Assembly: GCF_000832305.1 (NCBI RefSeq) | Contig: NZ_CP010537.1 | Coordinates: forward strand, 3,286,001 to 3,350,000 | DNA: 64,000 bases | Direction of reading: 5' to 3' | Origin: Cupriavidus basilensis | GTDB taxonomy: Bacteria > Pseudomonadota > Gammaproteobacteria > Burkholderiales > Burkholderiaceae | Part shown: one piece after another, positions 36,629 through 47,241 of the stretch | How the letters are laid out: every line of letters begins with the position of its first letter | Numbering within the stretch: the first letter of the stretch is position 1 | Program-made: the position numbers and the translations under genes | Notes under the pieces: generated by a model | Seen by the model: the letters and a program-made list of their open reading frames with translations, nothing else | Database searches by the model: none | Told to the model about the DNA's origin: nothing

Positions 36629-36646
36629 TTGAGCTATATAGATCAA
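36629..36646. promoter_or_regulatory. Near-palindrome TTGAGCTATATAGATCAA
   Basis: An 18-base near-palindrome with a perfect CTATATAG centre, between the iterons and the EamA start. It may be an operator or include the -10 element of the transporter promoter. Confidence 0.4.
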
Positions 36647-36694
36647 CACAGACGCGCTCATGATAGCGTTCCATACACATCAGAGAAAGCGCTC

Positions 36695-37588
36695 ATGTGG
36701 CAATACGCCTTTCCGCTCCTGGCCGTCGTGATCTGGTCGGGCAACACCGTCGTCAGCAAAATGGCCGCCGGCACCATCGCGCCGGCCGAGATCAGCTTCT
36801 ACCGCTGGTTGCTGGCAGCCGTGCTCTTCACGCCGCTGGCACTGCGTCCCGTGCTGCGCAACTGGCCCGCGATCCGGCCCCGATTGGGGCGGATCGCCGT
36901 GCTGGGCCTGCTCGGCATGGTGGCCTATCAGTGCCTGGCCTACTATGCCGCCTACCTGACCACGGCGACCCACATGGGCATCATCGGCTCGCTCACGCCG
37001 ATGATGGTGCTGGCATTGTCGATCTTGCTACTGGGGCAGGGCCTGAGCGCTGGCGCCGTGGCGGGGTCCGTGCTGTCGATCGCCGGCGTGCTGGTGGTCG
37101 TATCGTCCGGCGACCTGGGCAGCCTGCTGACCAGCGGCGCCAACCTCGGGGACGCACTGATGCTGCTGGCCATGCTGGCCTACGCGGTCTATGTGATCTT
37201 GCTCAAGCGCTGGAAGATGAAGGACGTGCCGGCATTGCAACTGCTTTACCTGCAGATCGTCGCAGCCGTCATCGCGTTGCTGCCGCTATACCTGCTCACG
37301 CCAAAGATGGGCCTCTCGGCTGCCAACCTCCCTTTGGTCGGGTTCGCCGGGCTCATGGCGTCGATGGTTGCACCGCTCGTTTGGATGCACGCCGTCGCCC
37401 GCATCGGGCCGAGCCGTGCGAGCATGTTCTTCAACCTGATCCCCCTGCTCACCGCGCTGATTGCGGCGGGCTTGCTGGGCGAATCGCTCGCGCCATATCA
37501 CGCGGTCGGCGGGGTGCTCACGGTGTTGGGCGTGCTGCTGGCCGAGATATGGACGGCGCCGTTGCGGCTGCAACTGGCTCGGCCTTAG
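36695..37588 (+). CDS. EamA-family (DMT) transporter
   Basis: A 297-residue, ten-helix protein of the drug/metabolite transporter superfamily: two EamA repeats, the first opening with YAFPLLAVVIWSGNTVVSK and the second around LMASMVAPLVWMHAVARIGP. Such proteins usually export amino acids or other metabolites. The start MWQYAF was chosen because AGAGAAAG precedes it. It is divergent from the AraC regulator. Confidence 0.92.
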   Translation: MWQYAFPLLAVVIWSGNTVVSKMAAGTIAPAEISFYRWLLAAVLFTPLALRPVLRNWPAIRPRLGRIAVLGLLGMVAYQCLAYYAAYLTTATHMGIIGSLTPMMVLALSILLLGQGLSAGAVAGSVLSIAGVLVVVSSGDLGSLLTSGANLGDALMLLAMLAYAVYVILLKRWKMKDVPALQLLYLQIVAAVIALLPLYLLTPKMGLSAANLPLVGFAGLMASMVAPLVWMHAVARIGPSRASMFFNLIPLLTALIAAGLLGESLAPYHAVGGVLTVLGVLLAEIWTAPLRLQLARP

Positions 37589-37641
37589 CAAGGGTTGCGG
37601 TAGTCAGGACGGTTGAGGCAGAGTCCTCGTGGATGCCGCGC

Positions 37642-38106
37642 TCACAGGGCGTCCGCCTTGTCCTGCTGTGTGCGCAGCACCGCTTCGGCAATGCCGCCCT
37701 CAAGCTCTTCCAGGCCCTTGGACAGATTGCGCATGGTGGTCTCGGAGACGTTTTCCAGCACGTCCTGCAGAAACGCCGAGCGCAGCGGCAATGCCTGCTC
37801 CACAACGCCATGGCCGAGCGCCGACAGGGTGACGTTGGTCACGCGGTTGTCGCGCTCGCTGGTATTGCGCTCTACCCAGCCGAGCTCCTGCAGCGCCTTG
37901 AGCTGGCGCGTGAGCGCGCCCGGGTCCATGCCGACGCGCTCGGCAAGGGGCTTCTGCGCGATGGGCCCAGCATGGGTGTACAGCGCGGACAGAATGCGCC
38001 AGCGCGGCAAGGGATGGCCGATGCGCTGCTCGAAAGCCGCGGCATAGGCCCGGTAAGTTCGCCCGAACTGCTGTAGCACAGCCAGGCTTTGACGCTCCAA
38101 TTCCAC
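37642..38106 (-). CDS. MarR-family transcriptional regulator
   Basis: A 154-residue MarR regulator: the winged helix includes PLAERVGMDPGALTRQLKAL and VERNTSERDNRV. It starts with GTG at 38106, preceded by GGAGATTGGA; no ATG start is better. It is downstream of and co-directional with an MFS efflux pump (57 bp gap), and a perfect palindrome lies in the pump's promoter, so it probably represses this operon and responds to the pump's substrates. Confidence 0.9.
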   Translation of the reverse strand: MELERQSLAVLQQFGRTYRAYAAAFEQRIGHPLPRWRILSALYTHAGPIAQKPLAERVGMDPGALTRQLKALQELGWVERNTSERDNRVTNVTLSALGHGVVEQALPLRSAFLQDVLENVSETTMRNLSKGLEELEGGIAEAVLRTQQDKADAL

Positions 38107-38162
38107 TCCAATCTCCTGCTTGGGGCACCGTCACGCGACGGGCAACCGCCCCACATTATCGG

Positions 38163-39776
38163 CTAGCCCCGCGCCCCGCCCTGCTCCGTTGCCATGACCG
38201 GCTTGACGGCACGCTCCAGCTTGATCGGCGGCACCCGCCGTGAACGCCACAGGCCCAGCACCGCAATCACCGCGGCCAGCGCCAGCCCCATATGGATGGC
38301 CCCAACCAGCGACAGCCGGGCCTGCTCCAGCAACAGGGCGCCATTGTGCCCGGCCGCCTCCAGCTGCGACAGCAGGCGTGCCTGCGCCGCACGGTCGATC
38401 AGGATCTGCGGATCCGCCATGCGCGCCTGCCACTGCCCGGCACCAGCGCTCTGCAGCGCATCGTGCACGCCACTGAGGTAACTGCGCGTGACCAACGTGC
38501 CCACCACGGCGGTACCGATCATGCCGCCGACCATGCGCAGCGACTGCAGCATCGCCGTGGCAATGCCCAGATGCTCGCGGCCCGCGGTCTGCTGCGCGAA
38601 CACCGTCAGGTTGGGCATGATGAAGCCGAGCCCGAAGCCACATAGCAGCATCATGCCCAGCAACAAATGGTGCGACATCCCGCGCGTCGCCTGGGACAGC
38701 CCAAGGCAAGCCAGCGCCAGCATGCCGAATCCCGCATACAGCATATTGTTAGGCTGGCGGATGCGGGTGATGATGCGCCCATTGATGATACTGCCCACCG
38801 TGATGCACACCACCAGCGGGGTCACCAGCACGCCCGCCTCCTTCGGCGAGTAGCCAAAGCCCCCCTGGAACAGCAGCGGCGCGTACAGCAGCAACGAGAA
38901 CATCGCGAAGCCGACGAACACGGCCAGCAGGAACAATGGCGCCAGCCCGGGATTGCGGAACATCTCGAGCGGCAGGATCGGGTTCGGCGTGCGGCGCTCC
39001 CATTGCCATAACCCAACCAAGGCACACACCGACATCACCAGCAAGCCACCGGTGACCAGCCCGAACCCACGCTCGGGCATCAGCTCCACGCACAACTGCA
39101 AGCCACCCAGCCCAACGCCGATCAACGCTGCGCCGAGCCAATCCACCTTGATCGCGCCGGTATTGGCCTGCTGGCGCAAGTGCGGCAGGTAACGCCAGGC
39201 AAACCACAATCCCAGCAAGCCCACCGGCAAGTTCACATAGAACACCGAGCGCCAGCCATAGGCCTCGGTCAGCACGCCGCCAAGCGACGGCCCCACCGCG
39301 TTGGCAATGCCGAACGCGGCGCTCATCATCACCTGCCAGCGCAAGCGCACATGCGAATCGGGGAACAGGTCAGGGATACAGGCAAAGGCAGTGCCCACCA
39401 ACATGCCACCGCCAATGCCCTGCAAGCCGCGCGCAAGCACCAGGAACGGCATGCTCGTTGCCATGCCGCACAGCGCGGAAGCCAGCGTGAACACGACGAT
39501 GGACACCATCACGAAGGGCTTTCGCCCGTAGTAATCGCCAAGCCGCCCGAAGATCGGCACCGTGATCACCGACATCAGCAGATAGGCCGTCGCCACCCAG
39601 GCGTAGTACTCGAACCCCTGCAACTCCGCCACCACGGTCGGCAGCGCAGTGCCGACCACGGTCTGGTCAAGTGCGACCAACATCACCACGAACGCGATGC
39701 CCAGCATGGCCAGCAGGGACTCGCGGAATGGCAGCACCTGCCCGCTGCTATGCGCCTCGTGAGGATGCGAAATCAT
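38163..39776 (-). CDS. MFS multidrug transporter, 14-helix DHA2 (EmrB) type
   Basis: A 537-residue major facilitator with about 14 hydrophobic helices. Visible are the DHA2 motif-D1-type LDQTVVGTALP, the loop motif GRLGDYYGRKPF and motif C GPSLGGVL. EmrB-type members export toxic organic compounds with protons. It forms an operon with the downstream MarR gene. A MarR-style operator (39791-39812) lies 15 bp upstream of the ATG, overlapping the expected ribosome-site and -10 region. Confidence 0.93.
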   Translation of the reverse strand: MISHPHEAHSSGQVLPFRESLLAMLGIAFVVMLVALDQTVVGTALPTVVAELQGFEYYAWVATAYLLMSVITVPIFGRLGDYYGRKPFVMVSIVVFTLASALCGMATSMPFLVLARGLQGIGGGMLVGTAFACIPDLFPDSHVRLRWQVMMSAAFGIANAVGPSLGGVLTEAYGWRSVFYVNLPVGLLGLWFAWRYLPHLRQQANTGAIKVDWLGAALIGVGLGGLQLCVELMPERGFGLVTGGLLVMSVCALVGLWQWERRTPNPILPLEMFRNPGLAPLFLLAVFVGFAMFSLLLYAPLLFQGGFGYSPKEAGVLVTPLVVCITVGSIINGRIITRIRQPNNMLYAGFGMLALACLGLSQATRGMSHHLLLGMMLLCGFGLGFIMPNLTVFAQQTAGREHLGIATAMLQSLRMVGGMIGTAVVGTLVTRSYLSGVHDALQSAGAGQWQARMADPQILIDRAAQARLLSQLEAAGHNGALLLEQARLSLVGAIHMGLALAAVIAVLGLWRSRRVPPIKLERAVKPVMATEQGGARG

Positions 39777-39790
39777 TTTGTTGTTCCATC

Positions 39791-39812
39791 AATGATTGTG
39801 GAGTCAATCATT
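39791..39812. promoter_or_regulatory. Candidate MarR operator
   Basis: AATGATTG and CAATCATT, a perfect 8-bp inverted repeat with a 6-base spacer, immediately upstream of the MFS-MarR operon. Size and AT-rich arms are typical of MarR sites. Confidence 0.75.
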
Positions 39813-40067
39813 ATAGGACAGGGTTGGCGGGATGGAAGGGGGATGTGTGCGGTGACAAAAGAGATCTGAGCTGCGACAAACAAGGTTGAGATGACGACCT
39901 AACGGGACCGCAGGCAGAGAACGCCCCGTCTCAGGCCCTAACGGATCGAAGGCGACCGGCGTGCCCGGCGACAACCCTTAACAGTAGCTGACGGTGACTC
40001 TCGCCAAGAAGGGGACGCTCGAGTGTCCCCTTCACCTTGGCAAACGCGGCGCCCTATTGCACGGGCA

Positions 40068-41243
40068 TCACCTCTGCGGCCTGCCGACCCTGCCGTTGCA
40101 CCATTGATCGCCAACGGCGACAAGCTTTCCATTCGCGAACTTGACTTCCAGGAGCTTCTCGGTCTCGAGCGCCCGCCCGCTTTCGTCAGTCAGGCGAGCG
40201 ATGATTTGCTTGCTGGCGATATCGATTACGTCGCCGCTTGACGGGTACATTCGTTTTCCGTCGATACTGCAACTGAGCCAACCGACGGAGGTCCTCGTGG
40301 CGATGGACCTCTCGTATCTGGGTGGCATGCTCTTCGCGTCGAAGACATGCACGAAGGGGTTCACGTCGGCGACCCATACCTCCCGTTCGTCCGGCGTGAG
40401 CGCCACGCCATGCGTGCACGCGCCCTTGTGATCGTGATGATCTGTAAGACATGGGAACTGGCTCGGGGCCCTCACTTCTGCAATGACCTTACCGGTTCTG
40501 AGATCGCCGACCGCGACGCCGAGCAGGCCGTTCACGCTGGCGAAAACGAGGGTCTCCGCGCCATTGACCACGATCGGTCGGACGCGCGCGCTGAACGGGC
40601 CGATCTCGCTGACAATTTGAGCGCGTCTCGCGTCGGCGACGTAGATGATCGGGCTCTCCGGCACCAGATAGACGCGATCGCCTCGCGGGGAGAAAACCGT
40701 ATTGTGGCTGCGCGCCGCGGCTGGAATCACAGCGATCAGTTGACCGTTTAGCGCGCTGACGACATTCCAGGCGGGATGATCCAGAGCGGGCACATAGAGA
40801 ATCTGGCTGTCTGGAGAAATGTCTGGTCGGTCGCAACACCAGCCGTCATATGCCTGCATCCACAACAGCTTGTCGGTTTCAAGATCAAGTGCGACCAACC
40901 GGTTGGTCTGGGCGACATAGAGCATCCGCGTTGCCGCGCTTGCGACAATGCCCTTGGCGAGCTCCGGCGGCCGGTTTCGCAGGGTCGGCAGCGAGATGCG
41001 CTTGACGAACTTAAATCCATGGTCAACATCGAACACGACTATCCCGTCGCCACCCTTCTCGAAATGGTTGCCGACGCCCGGCACTGCCGCATAAAGGTAT
41101 GTTCCGTCCATGACGGGCGGAGGATTCTCCTGGGCATCGGTTCCAGGTGCGCCCACGGCGAAAGCCAAGGCCGCAGTTACCGATGCCAGCCGGCTCGCAT
41201 GTTGGGCCCACGAGTGCAGGATGGCGCCAAATGGATTGCGCAA
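40068..41243 (-). CDS. Secreted WD40/YVTN-like beta-propeller protein
   Basis: A 391-residue protein with a likely signal peptide (hydrophobic ~15-38). The mature part consists of repeated blade motifs such as DGIVVFDVDHGFKFVKRISL, RLVALDLETDKLLWMQAY and VFSPRGDRVYLVPES, a layout of seven-bladed YVTN/PQQ-like propellers. Cys pairs (WCCDRP, FPCLTD, GACTHG) may form disulfides. No catalytic residues are recognisable. The codon usage is visibly less GC-biased than in its neighbours, and gene-free flanks surround it, which suggests horizontal gain. Confidence 0.75.
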   Translation of the reverse strand: MRNPFGAILHSWAQHASRLASVTAALAFAVGAPGTDAQENPPPVMDGTYLYAAVPGVGNHFEKGGDGIVVFDVDHGFKFVKRISLPTLRNRPPELAKGIVASAATRMLYVAQTNRLVALDLETDKLLWMQAYDGWCCDRPDISPDSQILYVPALDHPAWNVVSALNGQLIAVIPAAARSHNTVFSPRGDRVYLVPESPIIYVADARRAQIVSEIGPFSARVRPIVVNGAETLVFASVNGLLGVAVGDLRTGKVIAEVRAPSQFPCLTDHHDHKGACTHGVALTPDEREVWVADVNPFVHVFDAKSMPPRYERSIATRTSVGWLSCSIDGKRMYPSSGDVIDIASKQIIARLTDESGRALETEKLLEVKFANGKLVAVGDQWCNGRVGRPQR

Positions 41244-41551
41244 GTGGATCCTCCTTCACGAGGCGTCGTTGTTCCACCATCAGCTTAGTTGATTCGGCTT
41301 CACAGGAAGCTGAGCGCGTAAGCGGACGCGAGCTCGCTATGTGCGGCGCCGAACGTCCGGAACAACCAAGCACCGGCTGGCCAATATGAGCACGTGGAGA
41401 GCCATTTACCTTGAAAGCTGCCGCCGGGTCTGCAAGAGGTCGAACGGCGGCAGTGGCATCATCGCGAATCCGGTGGCCGGATGAACTGGCGATGCCAAGC
41501 GCAGGCAGGGCGCCTCGGCCATTTCAGACACTTCAGCCCTCTCTCGCCCCT
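41244..41551. other. Intergenic region, no gene seen
   Basis: A 308-bp region between the propeller gene and the TetR gene. Only short chance frames were found, with no terminator or repeat of note. Confidence 0.4.
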
Positions 41552-42160
41552 TTACACCCCATACCGCGCAAGAAACATCGCAACCGCCGAATCCACCACC
41601 TGCCGCTGCATCGCCGCATCCAGCGGGGGCTGTCCCATGGTGATCTGCGGCCAGAAGGCAAACGCCTTGATCAGCGCCTGCAGCTGACAAGCGGCAAAGG
41701 CGGGATCCGCCGCTTTCAGCTTGCCGTCGGCCTGCGCTGCGCGTATCCAGACATGGATGCCCTCCTCCCGTTCACCCAGCCTGGCGACCATTTCCCTCGC
41801 CCGCTCCGGCGAGTGGATGGTCTCGGCGATGGCAACGCGAGCCAGGTCCATGAAACTGGCGTTGTTGAGCATGTTCATCTTCAGGCGCACCAACTCGCGC
41901 AACTGCGCATCCACCGGCTGGTCACTCGCGTAAGCCATGTCAAGTTCGCCCTGGCTGCTCTCCCATAACTGGGAAAGTATCTCGGCAAACAGTTCGTCCT
42001 TGCTGGCGAAGTGGTTGTACACCGTGCGCTTGGAAACCGCTGCCCGGGCGGCGACCTTGTCCATGCTGGTGACTTCGAAGCCGTTGTCGCGGAACTCGGC
42101 GATGGCGGCCTGAATGATGGCTTCGCGTTTGCGATCCGTCAGGCGTTGGGCTGGGGGCAT
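41552..42160 (-). CDS. TetR-family transcriptional regulator
   Basis: A 202-residue regulator: TetR helix-turn-helix at ~12-58 (REAIIQAAIAEFRDNGFEV, SMDKVAARAAVSKRTVYNHF) and a C-terminal ligand-binding domain of the AefR-like type. It is divergent from the metallo-hydrolase at 42330, and a 12-base dyad CACTGTGCAGTG (42240-42251) lies between them. It probably controls that gene and itself. Confidence 0.92.
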   Translation of the reverse strand: MPPAQRLTDRKREAIIQAAIAEFRDNGFEVTSMDKVAARAAVSKRTVYNHFASKDELFAEILSQLWESSQGELDMAYASDQPVDAQLRELVRLKMNMLNNASFMDLARVAIAETIHSPERAREMVARLGEREEGIHVWIRAAQADGKLKAADPAFAACQLQALIKAFAFWPQITMGQPPLDAAMQRQVVDSAVAMFLARYGV

Positions 42161-42239
42161 GGCGTTCCTGGGGGGCCTTGGGGTTGGGGAAACGGGTAAT
42201 TTTACACCGGCAAGTTTACTTTCTTGAAAATGGAAACTA

Positions 42240-42251
42240 CACTGTGCAGTG
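42240..42251. promoter_or_regulatory. Possible TetR operator CACTGTGCAGTG
   Basis: Five-base inverted arms CACTG/CAGTG around TG, in the divergent region between the TetR and metallo-hydrolase genes. Short, so only moderately convincing. Confidence 0.4.
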
Positions 42252-42329
42252 CATTTTTAGCAAATCGAAGATGGATGGAACGGCCCCCGCCGCTTGCCCT
42301 GCCTCCCACTCTGGATCCTGAATGCCATC

Positions 42330-43418
42330 ATGACCAATTGCTCGCCCCGCTCCGTCAGCCGCCAGAGCTACACCCAGTCGCCGGAATCGCGCGCGAGCCA
42401 GGCTCGCGCCCTGGCCGGGCCGCCCAAGGGCGGCTTGCTCAAGACCCTCGGCATCGCCTGGCGCTTTCTCTTCGACAAGCCTGCTGACACCCAGCCCGCC
42501 GGCCCGGTTCCGGTGCAAGCGTTGACGCAGGCTGACCTGCTCGCCGCGCCAGACAACACGGTGTTTCGGCTTGGGCATTCCACCGTGCTGCTGAAACTAG
42601 GCAACGCTTTCTGGATCACGGATCCGGTCTTTAGCGAGCGCGCTTCGCCGGTGCAGTGGGCTGGTCCGCAGCGTTTCCATCAACCGCCAATTGGCATCGA
42701 CGCCTTGCCGCCCATCAAGGCAGTGATCCTCTCGCACGATCACTACGATCACCTGGACCGCGCGGCCATCATGGCACTGGCGGACAAGGCCGAGCATTTC
42801 CTGACGCCGCTCGGCGTGGGGGATCGCCTGATCGACTGGGGGATCCACGCGGGCAAGGTGAGACAGCTCGACTGGTGGCAAACCACCGAGGTGGAGGGCG
42901 TGCGTTTTGTCGCGACACCGGCGCAGCATTTTTCCGGGCGAACGCCGTTTGACGGCAACCGTACGCTGTGGGCGTCGTGGGTGATCCTGCACACTGATCT
43001 GCGCGTGTTCTTCAGTGGCGACACGGGCTACTTCGACGGCTTCAAGCGTATCGGCGAGCGCTATGGCCCATTTGATCTCACACTGATGGAAACCGGCGCT
43101 TACGACGTGAACTGGCCCGCCGTGCACATGCAGCCTGAGCAGACCCTGCAGGCGCATGTCGACCTGAATGGCCATTGCCTGCTGCCGATTCACAACGGCA
43201 CCTTCGACCTGGCCATGCACGCCTGGCACGAGCCCTTCGACCGCATCATCGCGCTGGCCGCTGCGCGCGGCGTTCCGGTCAGCACCCCGCGCATGGGCGA
43301 GGCTGTCAGCATCCAGCAAGCGCACAACGCGGATCGCTGGTGGCAGGACGTGAAAACGCGCCGCAATCGCAAATCGATGCCTGCCGCAAGCCCGCGCATC
43401 GTTAACGAACAGCCCTGA
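42330..43418 (+). CDS. Metallo-beta-lactamase-fold hydrolase (UlaG/NAPE-PLD-like)
   Basis: A 362-residue protein with the metal site HDHYDH (136-141) and a later GDTGYFDGF and HNGTFDLAMHAWHEP, matching the NAPE-PLD/UlaG branch of the metallo-beta-lactamase superfamily, where two metal ions activate water. The substrate is unknown; family members cut phosphodiesters or lactones. A hydrophilic N-terminal ~45 residues precede the core. The ATG at 42330 was chosen over a TTG 36 bases upstream. Confidence 0.88.
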   Translation: MTNCSPRSVSRQSYTQSPESRASQARALAGPPKGGLLKTLGIAWRFLFDKPADTQPAGPVPVQALTQADLLAAPDNTVFRLGHSTVLLKLGNAFWITDPVFSERASPVQWAGPQRFHQPPIGIDALPPIKAVILSHDHYDHLDRAAIMALADKAEHFLTPLGVGDRLIDWGIHAGKVRQLDWWQTTEVEGVRFVATPAQHFSGRTPFDGNRTLWASWVILHTDLRVFFSGDTGYFDGFKRIGERYGPFDLTLMETGAYDVNWPAVHMQPEQTLQAHVDLNGHCLLPIHNGTFDLAMHAWHEPFDRIIALAAARGVPVSTPRMGEAVSIQQAHNADRWWQDVKTRRNRKSMPAASPRIVNEQP

Positions 43419-43551
43419 GATAAACGATGACCACCCGGGCCGCCGGGCACATCCCCGCGCAGGCGGCCAAACGACCGGCCCGAGCCACGCCGAACTCACA
43501 ATCGCATCACGGTGTATCATGGCTGCGCTGCAGGCTTTGCGCCTGCATCAG

Positions 43552-43712
43552 CGTTCTCAGGGCGGGGTGAAAGTCCCCACCGGCGGTGATGGCGATTTTT
43601 TCGCATAAGCCCGCGAGCGCCCGGTTCTCCTCGAAGTCTGCGAGAGCCGGGGTCAGCAGATTCGGTGCAACTCCGAAGCCGACGGTCATAGTCCGGATGA
43701 AAGAGAGCGCGA
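43552..43712 (+). promoter_or_regulatory. FMN riboswitch (RFN element)
   Basis: The conserved RFN blocks are all present: TCTCAGGGCGGGGTGAAAGT, CCCCACCGGCGGTGAT, the variable arm around 43600-43650, GCAGATTCGGTG, CCGAAGCCGACGGTCA and AGTCCGGATGAAAGAG. It is followed by a lumazine synthase gene. FMN binding is expected to reduce its expression; a GC palindrome CCCGGCGCCGGG (near 43736-43747) may be part of the switch to the ribosome site or a terminator. Confidence 0.95.
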
Positions 43713-43778
43713 TGTTTCTGTTCCCCGCCCCGTCTCCCGGCGCCGGGGGACTAAACTCGTGCGCCCTGATTCTGGTAA

Positions 43779-44312
<534 letters not shown>

Positions 44313-44364
44313 CCGGATCGGGCCCGTGCCAGGGCTCGGGGGCGCGGCACGCATCTTCAGGGAA

Positions 44365-45645
44365 TCAGTACGTCTCCAGGTGCAGCCGCCCCTCCTTCTT
44401 GAGCGCGGCGCCCACCGCGTCCCACGACAAGCCCGCCTGCTGCGCCACGTCCCGCAAGGCCAGCACCACGCCCTCCTCCATGCTCTTCAGCCCGCAGACG
44501 TAGAAGCAGGTATTCGGGTCCGCCAGCAACGGCCCGAGGTCGGCGGCGCGCTCGCGCATCACGTCCTGCACATAGCGCTTGGGCTGCCCCGGGGTGCGCG
44601 AAAACGCGAAGTTGATATCGATGAAGTCCTTGGGCAGGCTTTGCAGCGGGCCGAAGTAGGGCAGCTCCTCCTGCGTGCGCGCACCGAAAAACAGCATCAG
44701 CTTGCCGCCCTCGAACTTGCCGGACTTGCGCAGCCGCCGGCGCCATTCCGTCATCGCGCGCATCGGCGCGCTGCCGGTGCCCGTGCAGATCATCACGATA
44801 TGGGAGCGCGGATGGTTGGGCATCAGGAAACTCGCGCCAAATGGCCCGATCACGTCCACCTTGTCGCCCACCTGCAGGTCGCACATATAGTTCGACGCCA
44901 CGCCGCGCACCGGGTTGCCTTGGTGGTCTTCCAGCACGCGCTTGATGGTCAGCGAGATATTGTTGTAGCCCGGCCGCTCGCCATTGCGCGGGCTGGCCAG
45001 CGAGTACTGGCGCGCATGGTGCTGGCGGCCGCTGGCATCCACGCCCGGCGGCACGATGCCGATCGATTGGCCTTCCAGCACCGGAAACGGTGCGCTGCCG
45101 AAGTCCAGCACGATATGGTGCGTATCGTAGTCGCGCCCGACCTCGGTGACGCGCGCATTGCCAACCACGGTGGCCGTCACGGAACGGGCCGCGGCCTTGG
45201 CGCCATAGAGGTTGGTATAGGCGTGGGCGGCCGACCACGGCGGCACGGTGGCGCCGTACTGGGCGCTGTTGAAACCGTCTTCGCCGGTGACGGCCGCCAG
45301 CGATGACGCCGGCGCGGATTCGAGAACCGGCTCGGCATCCGCCGCCACGCCTTGCGCGGCAAGCTGCTCGGACGAGAGTTCGTCAGGCAACGTGTCCCAG
45401 CCAAACTGCTCCACGATGCCGTAGGCCATCGCGCGCGGCATGGTGCGCCAGTTGTCGATCGAGCCGGTCGGGCATGGCGAGATGCAGGCCATGCAGCCGT
45501 TGCACTTGTCCGCGTCGACCACATAGTTGCGCGCATCGTGGGTGATGGCCGCGACCGGGCAGGTAGCCTCGCAGGTATTGCAGCGGATGCAGATCTCGGG
45601 GTCGATCAGGTGCTGCCTGATGACCTGGATGTCGGACATGTCCAT
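44365..45645 (-). CDS. boxA: Benzoyl-CoA 2,3-epoxidase, reductase subunit BoxA
   Basis: A 426-residue iron-sulfur flavoprotein that passes electrons from NADPH to the epoxidase BoxB. Two [4Fe-4S] clusters are seen: Cys19, 22, 25 and 29 ([11 protein letters not shown]), and Cys48, 51, 54 and 58 ([11 protein letters not shown]). They precede a ferredoxin-NADP reductase module with RQYSL (FAD), [10 protein letters not shown] and CGLKSMEEG (NADPH). GGAG is 6 bases before the ATG. It follows boxB by 118 bp and is the last gene of the minus-strand box operon. Confidence 0.96.
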   Translation of the reverse strand: MDMSDIQVIRQHLIDPEICIRCNTCEATCPVAAITHDARNYVVDADKCNGCMACISPCPTGSIDNWRTMPRAMAYGIVEQFGWDTLPDELSSEQLAAQGVAADAEPVLESAPASSLAAVTGEDGFNSAQYGATVPPWSAAHAYTNLYGAKAAARSVTATVVGNARVTEVGRDYDTHHIVLDFGSAPFPVLEGQSIGIVPPGVDASGRQHHARQYSLASPRNGERPGYNNISLTIKRVLEDHQGNPVRGVASNYMCDLQVGDKVDVIGPFGASFLMPNHPRSHIVMICTGTGSAPMRAMTEWRRRLRKSGKFEGGKLMLFFGARTQEELPYFGPLQSLPKDFIDINFAFSRTPGQPKRYVQDVMRERAADLGPLLADPNTCFYVCGLKSMEEGVVLALRDVAQQAGLSWDAVGAALKKEGRLHLETY

Positions 45646-45763
45646 GGCGAACTCCGGGGGTGATGCGACCCCTGTGGCCGGGGCCTTTTGCCGCAGGCGC
45701 CCACCGGGCCCCTGCCTTCTTGCGATTTTTGATTTTCGATTTTCGGCTTTCGACTCGCCGCGC

Positions 45764-47191
45764 TCAGTTGAAGCGCACGTATTCGAAATCCACCGGCTGG
45801 CGGTTGATGCCCATGACCGGCGGCGCAATCCAGCCGGCAAACTTGCCGGGCTCGACCACGCGGCCCATCAGGCTGGCCACATAGGCGCGGTCGGTCTCGC
45901 TGGGCAGCCACTGGTCGACATTGGCTTTCCATTCCGCGTCCGAAATCACGCGGCCATCCGGCGAGATCTTCACGCCGGAGAGCGCGCCGATATTGCGGTG
46001 GAAGGCTTTGTGCGGGACCTTCAGGCGCACAGGAATGCCAGCCTTGTCGATCACGCGGTTCCAGCGCTCCACGCCGGCCACGCTGTCCTTGATGTAGTCG
46101 TCTCGCAGCACTTCGTTGAGCGCGTTGAGCATCGGCACTTCCTTCTCGATCAGCTGGCCGCCGCTGGCCTGCAGGACCTTGTAGGTCTGGCCCTTGAGCA
46201 CGTGGTCGTCGGCGCGCTTGCCTTCTTCGTAGCGGCCCTTGAGGCCGGTGCTGTAGAAAGTCGCGGCGTTGCTCGACTCATCCGCGCCGAACAGGTCGAT
46301 GGTCACGCTGTAGTGGAAATTCAGGTAGCGCTGGATGGTCGGCAGGTCGATCACGCCGGCGGCGCGCAAGCGGGCCGGGTCGTCGGTCTTGAGTTCGTTC
46401 ATCACCTGGCAGGTGCGCTGGATCACACGCGAGACGCCGCTCTCGCCAACGAACATGTGGTGCGCTTCCTCCGTCAGCATGAACTTGGTGGTGCGGGCGA
46501 GCGGATCGAAGGAGCTCTCGGCCAGCGCGCACAACTGGAACTTGCCGTCGCGGTCGGTGAAATAGGTGAACATGAAGAACGACAACCAGTCCGGCGTCTG
46601 CTCGTTGAACGCCTGCAGGATGCGTGGGTTGTCTTGCTGGCCGCTGCGGCGCTCCAGCAGCGCTTCGCCTTCTTCGCGGCCGTCGCGGCCGAAGTACTTG
46701 TGCAGCAGGTAGACCATGGCCCACAGGTGGCGGCCTTCTTCCACGTTGACCTGGAACAGGTTGCGCAGGTCGTACATGCTCGGCGCGGTCAGGCCGAGGT
46801 GGCGCTGCTGTTCCACCGATGCGGGCTCGGTATCGCCCTGCGTGACGATGATGCGGCGCAGGTTGGCGCGGTATTCGCCGGGCACGTCCTGCCAGGCGTC
46901 TTCACCCTTGTGGTCGCCAAAGTGGATCTTGCGGTTGGCCTCGGCGGGGTTCAGGAAAATGCCCCAGCGGTAGTCCGGCATCTTCACGTGGCCAAAGTGC
47001 GCCCAGCCCTGCGGGTCGACGCTGATGGCGGTGCGCAGGTAGATATCGAAATCCTGCGAGCCGTCCGGCCCCATGTCGTTCCACCAGCTCAGGTAGTTGG
47101 GCTGCCATTGCTCGAGCGCGCGCTGTAGCGTGCGGTCTTCGCTGAGGTTGACGTTATTGGGGATCTTGTCGCTGTAGTTGATGCTGGACAT
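45764..47191 (-). CDS. boxB: Benzoyl-CoA 2,3-epoxidase, oxygenase subunit BoxB
   Basis: A 475-residue diiron oxygenase that inserts one O2 atom into benzoyl-CoA to form the 2,3-epoxide. The two diiron EXXH motifs are EEGRH (151-155) and EEAHH (241-245), in a ferritin-like helical bundle. Length agrees with the family (~475). The second of two adjacent ATGs was chosen for spacing from GGAG. Between boxC and boxB lies a TTCGGG tandem repeat. Cytoplasmic; partner of BoxA. Confidence 0.97.
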   Translation of the reverse strand: MSSINYSDKIPNNVNLSEDRTLQRALEQWQPNYLSWWNDMGPDGSQDFDIYLRTAISVDPQGWAHFGHVKMPDYRWGIFLNPAEANRKIHFGDHKGEDAWQDVPGEYRANLRRIIVTQGDTEPASVEQQRHLGLTAPSMYDLRNLFQVNVEEGRHLWAMVYLLHKYFGRDGREEGEALLERRSGQQDNPRILQAFNEQTPDWLSFFMFTYFTDRDGKFQLCALAESSFDPLARTTKFMLTEEAHHMFVGESGVSRVIQRTCQVMNELKTDDPARLRAAGVIDLPTIQRYLNFHYSVTIDLFGADESSNAATFYSTGLKGRYEEGKRADDHVLKGQTYKVLQASGGQLIEKEVPMLNALNEVLRDDYIKDSVAGVERWNRVIDKAGIPVRLKVPHKAFHRNIGALSGVKISPDGRVISDAEWKANVDQWLPSETDRAYVASLMGRVVEPGKFAGWIAPPVMGINRQPVDFEYVRFN

Positions 47192-47241
47192 CATGGTCTC
47201 CGGGCTGGCTATGCGTTGGCTGCGGCGTGTGCGGGTTCGGC

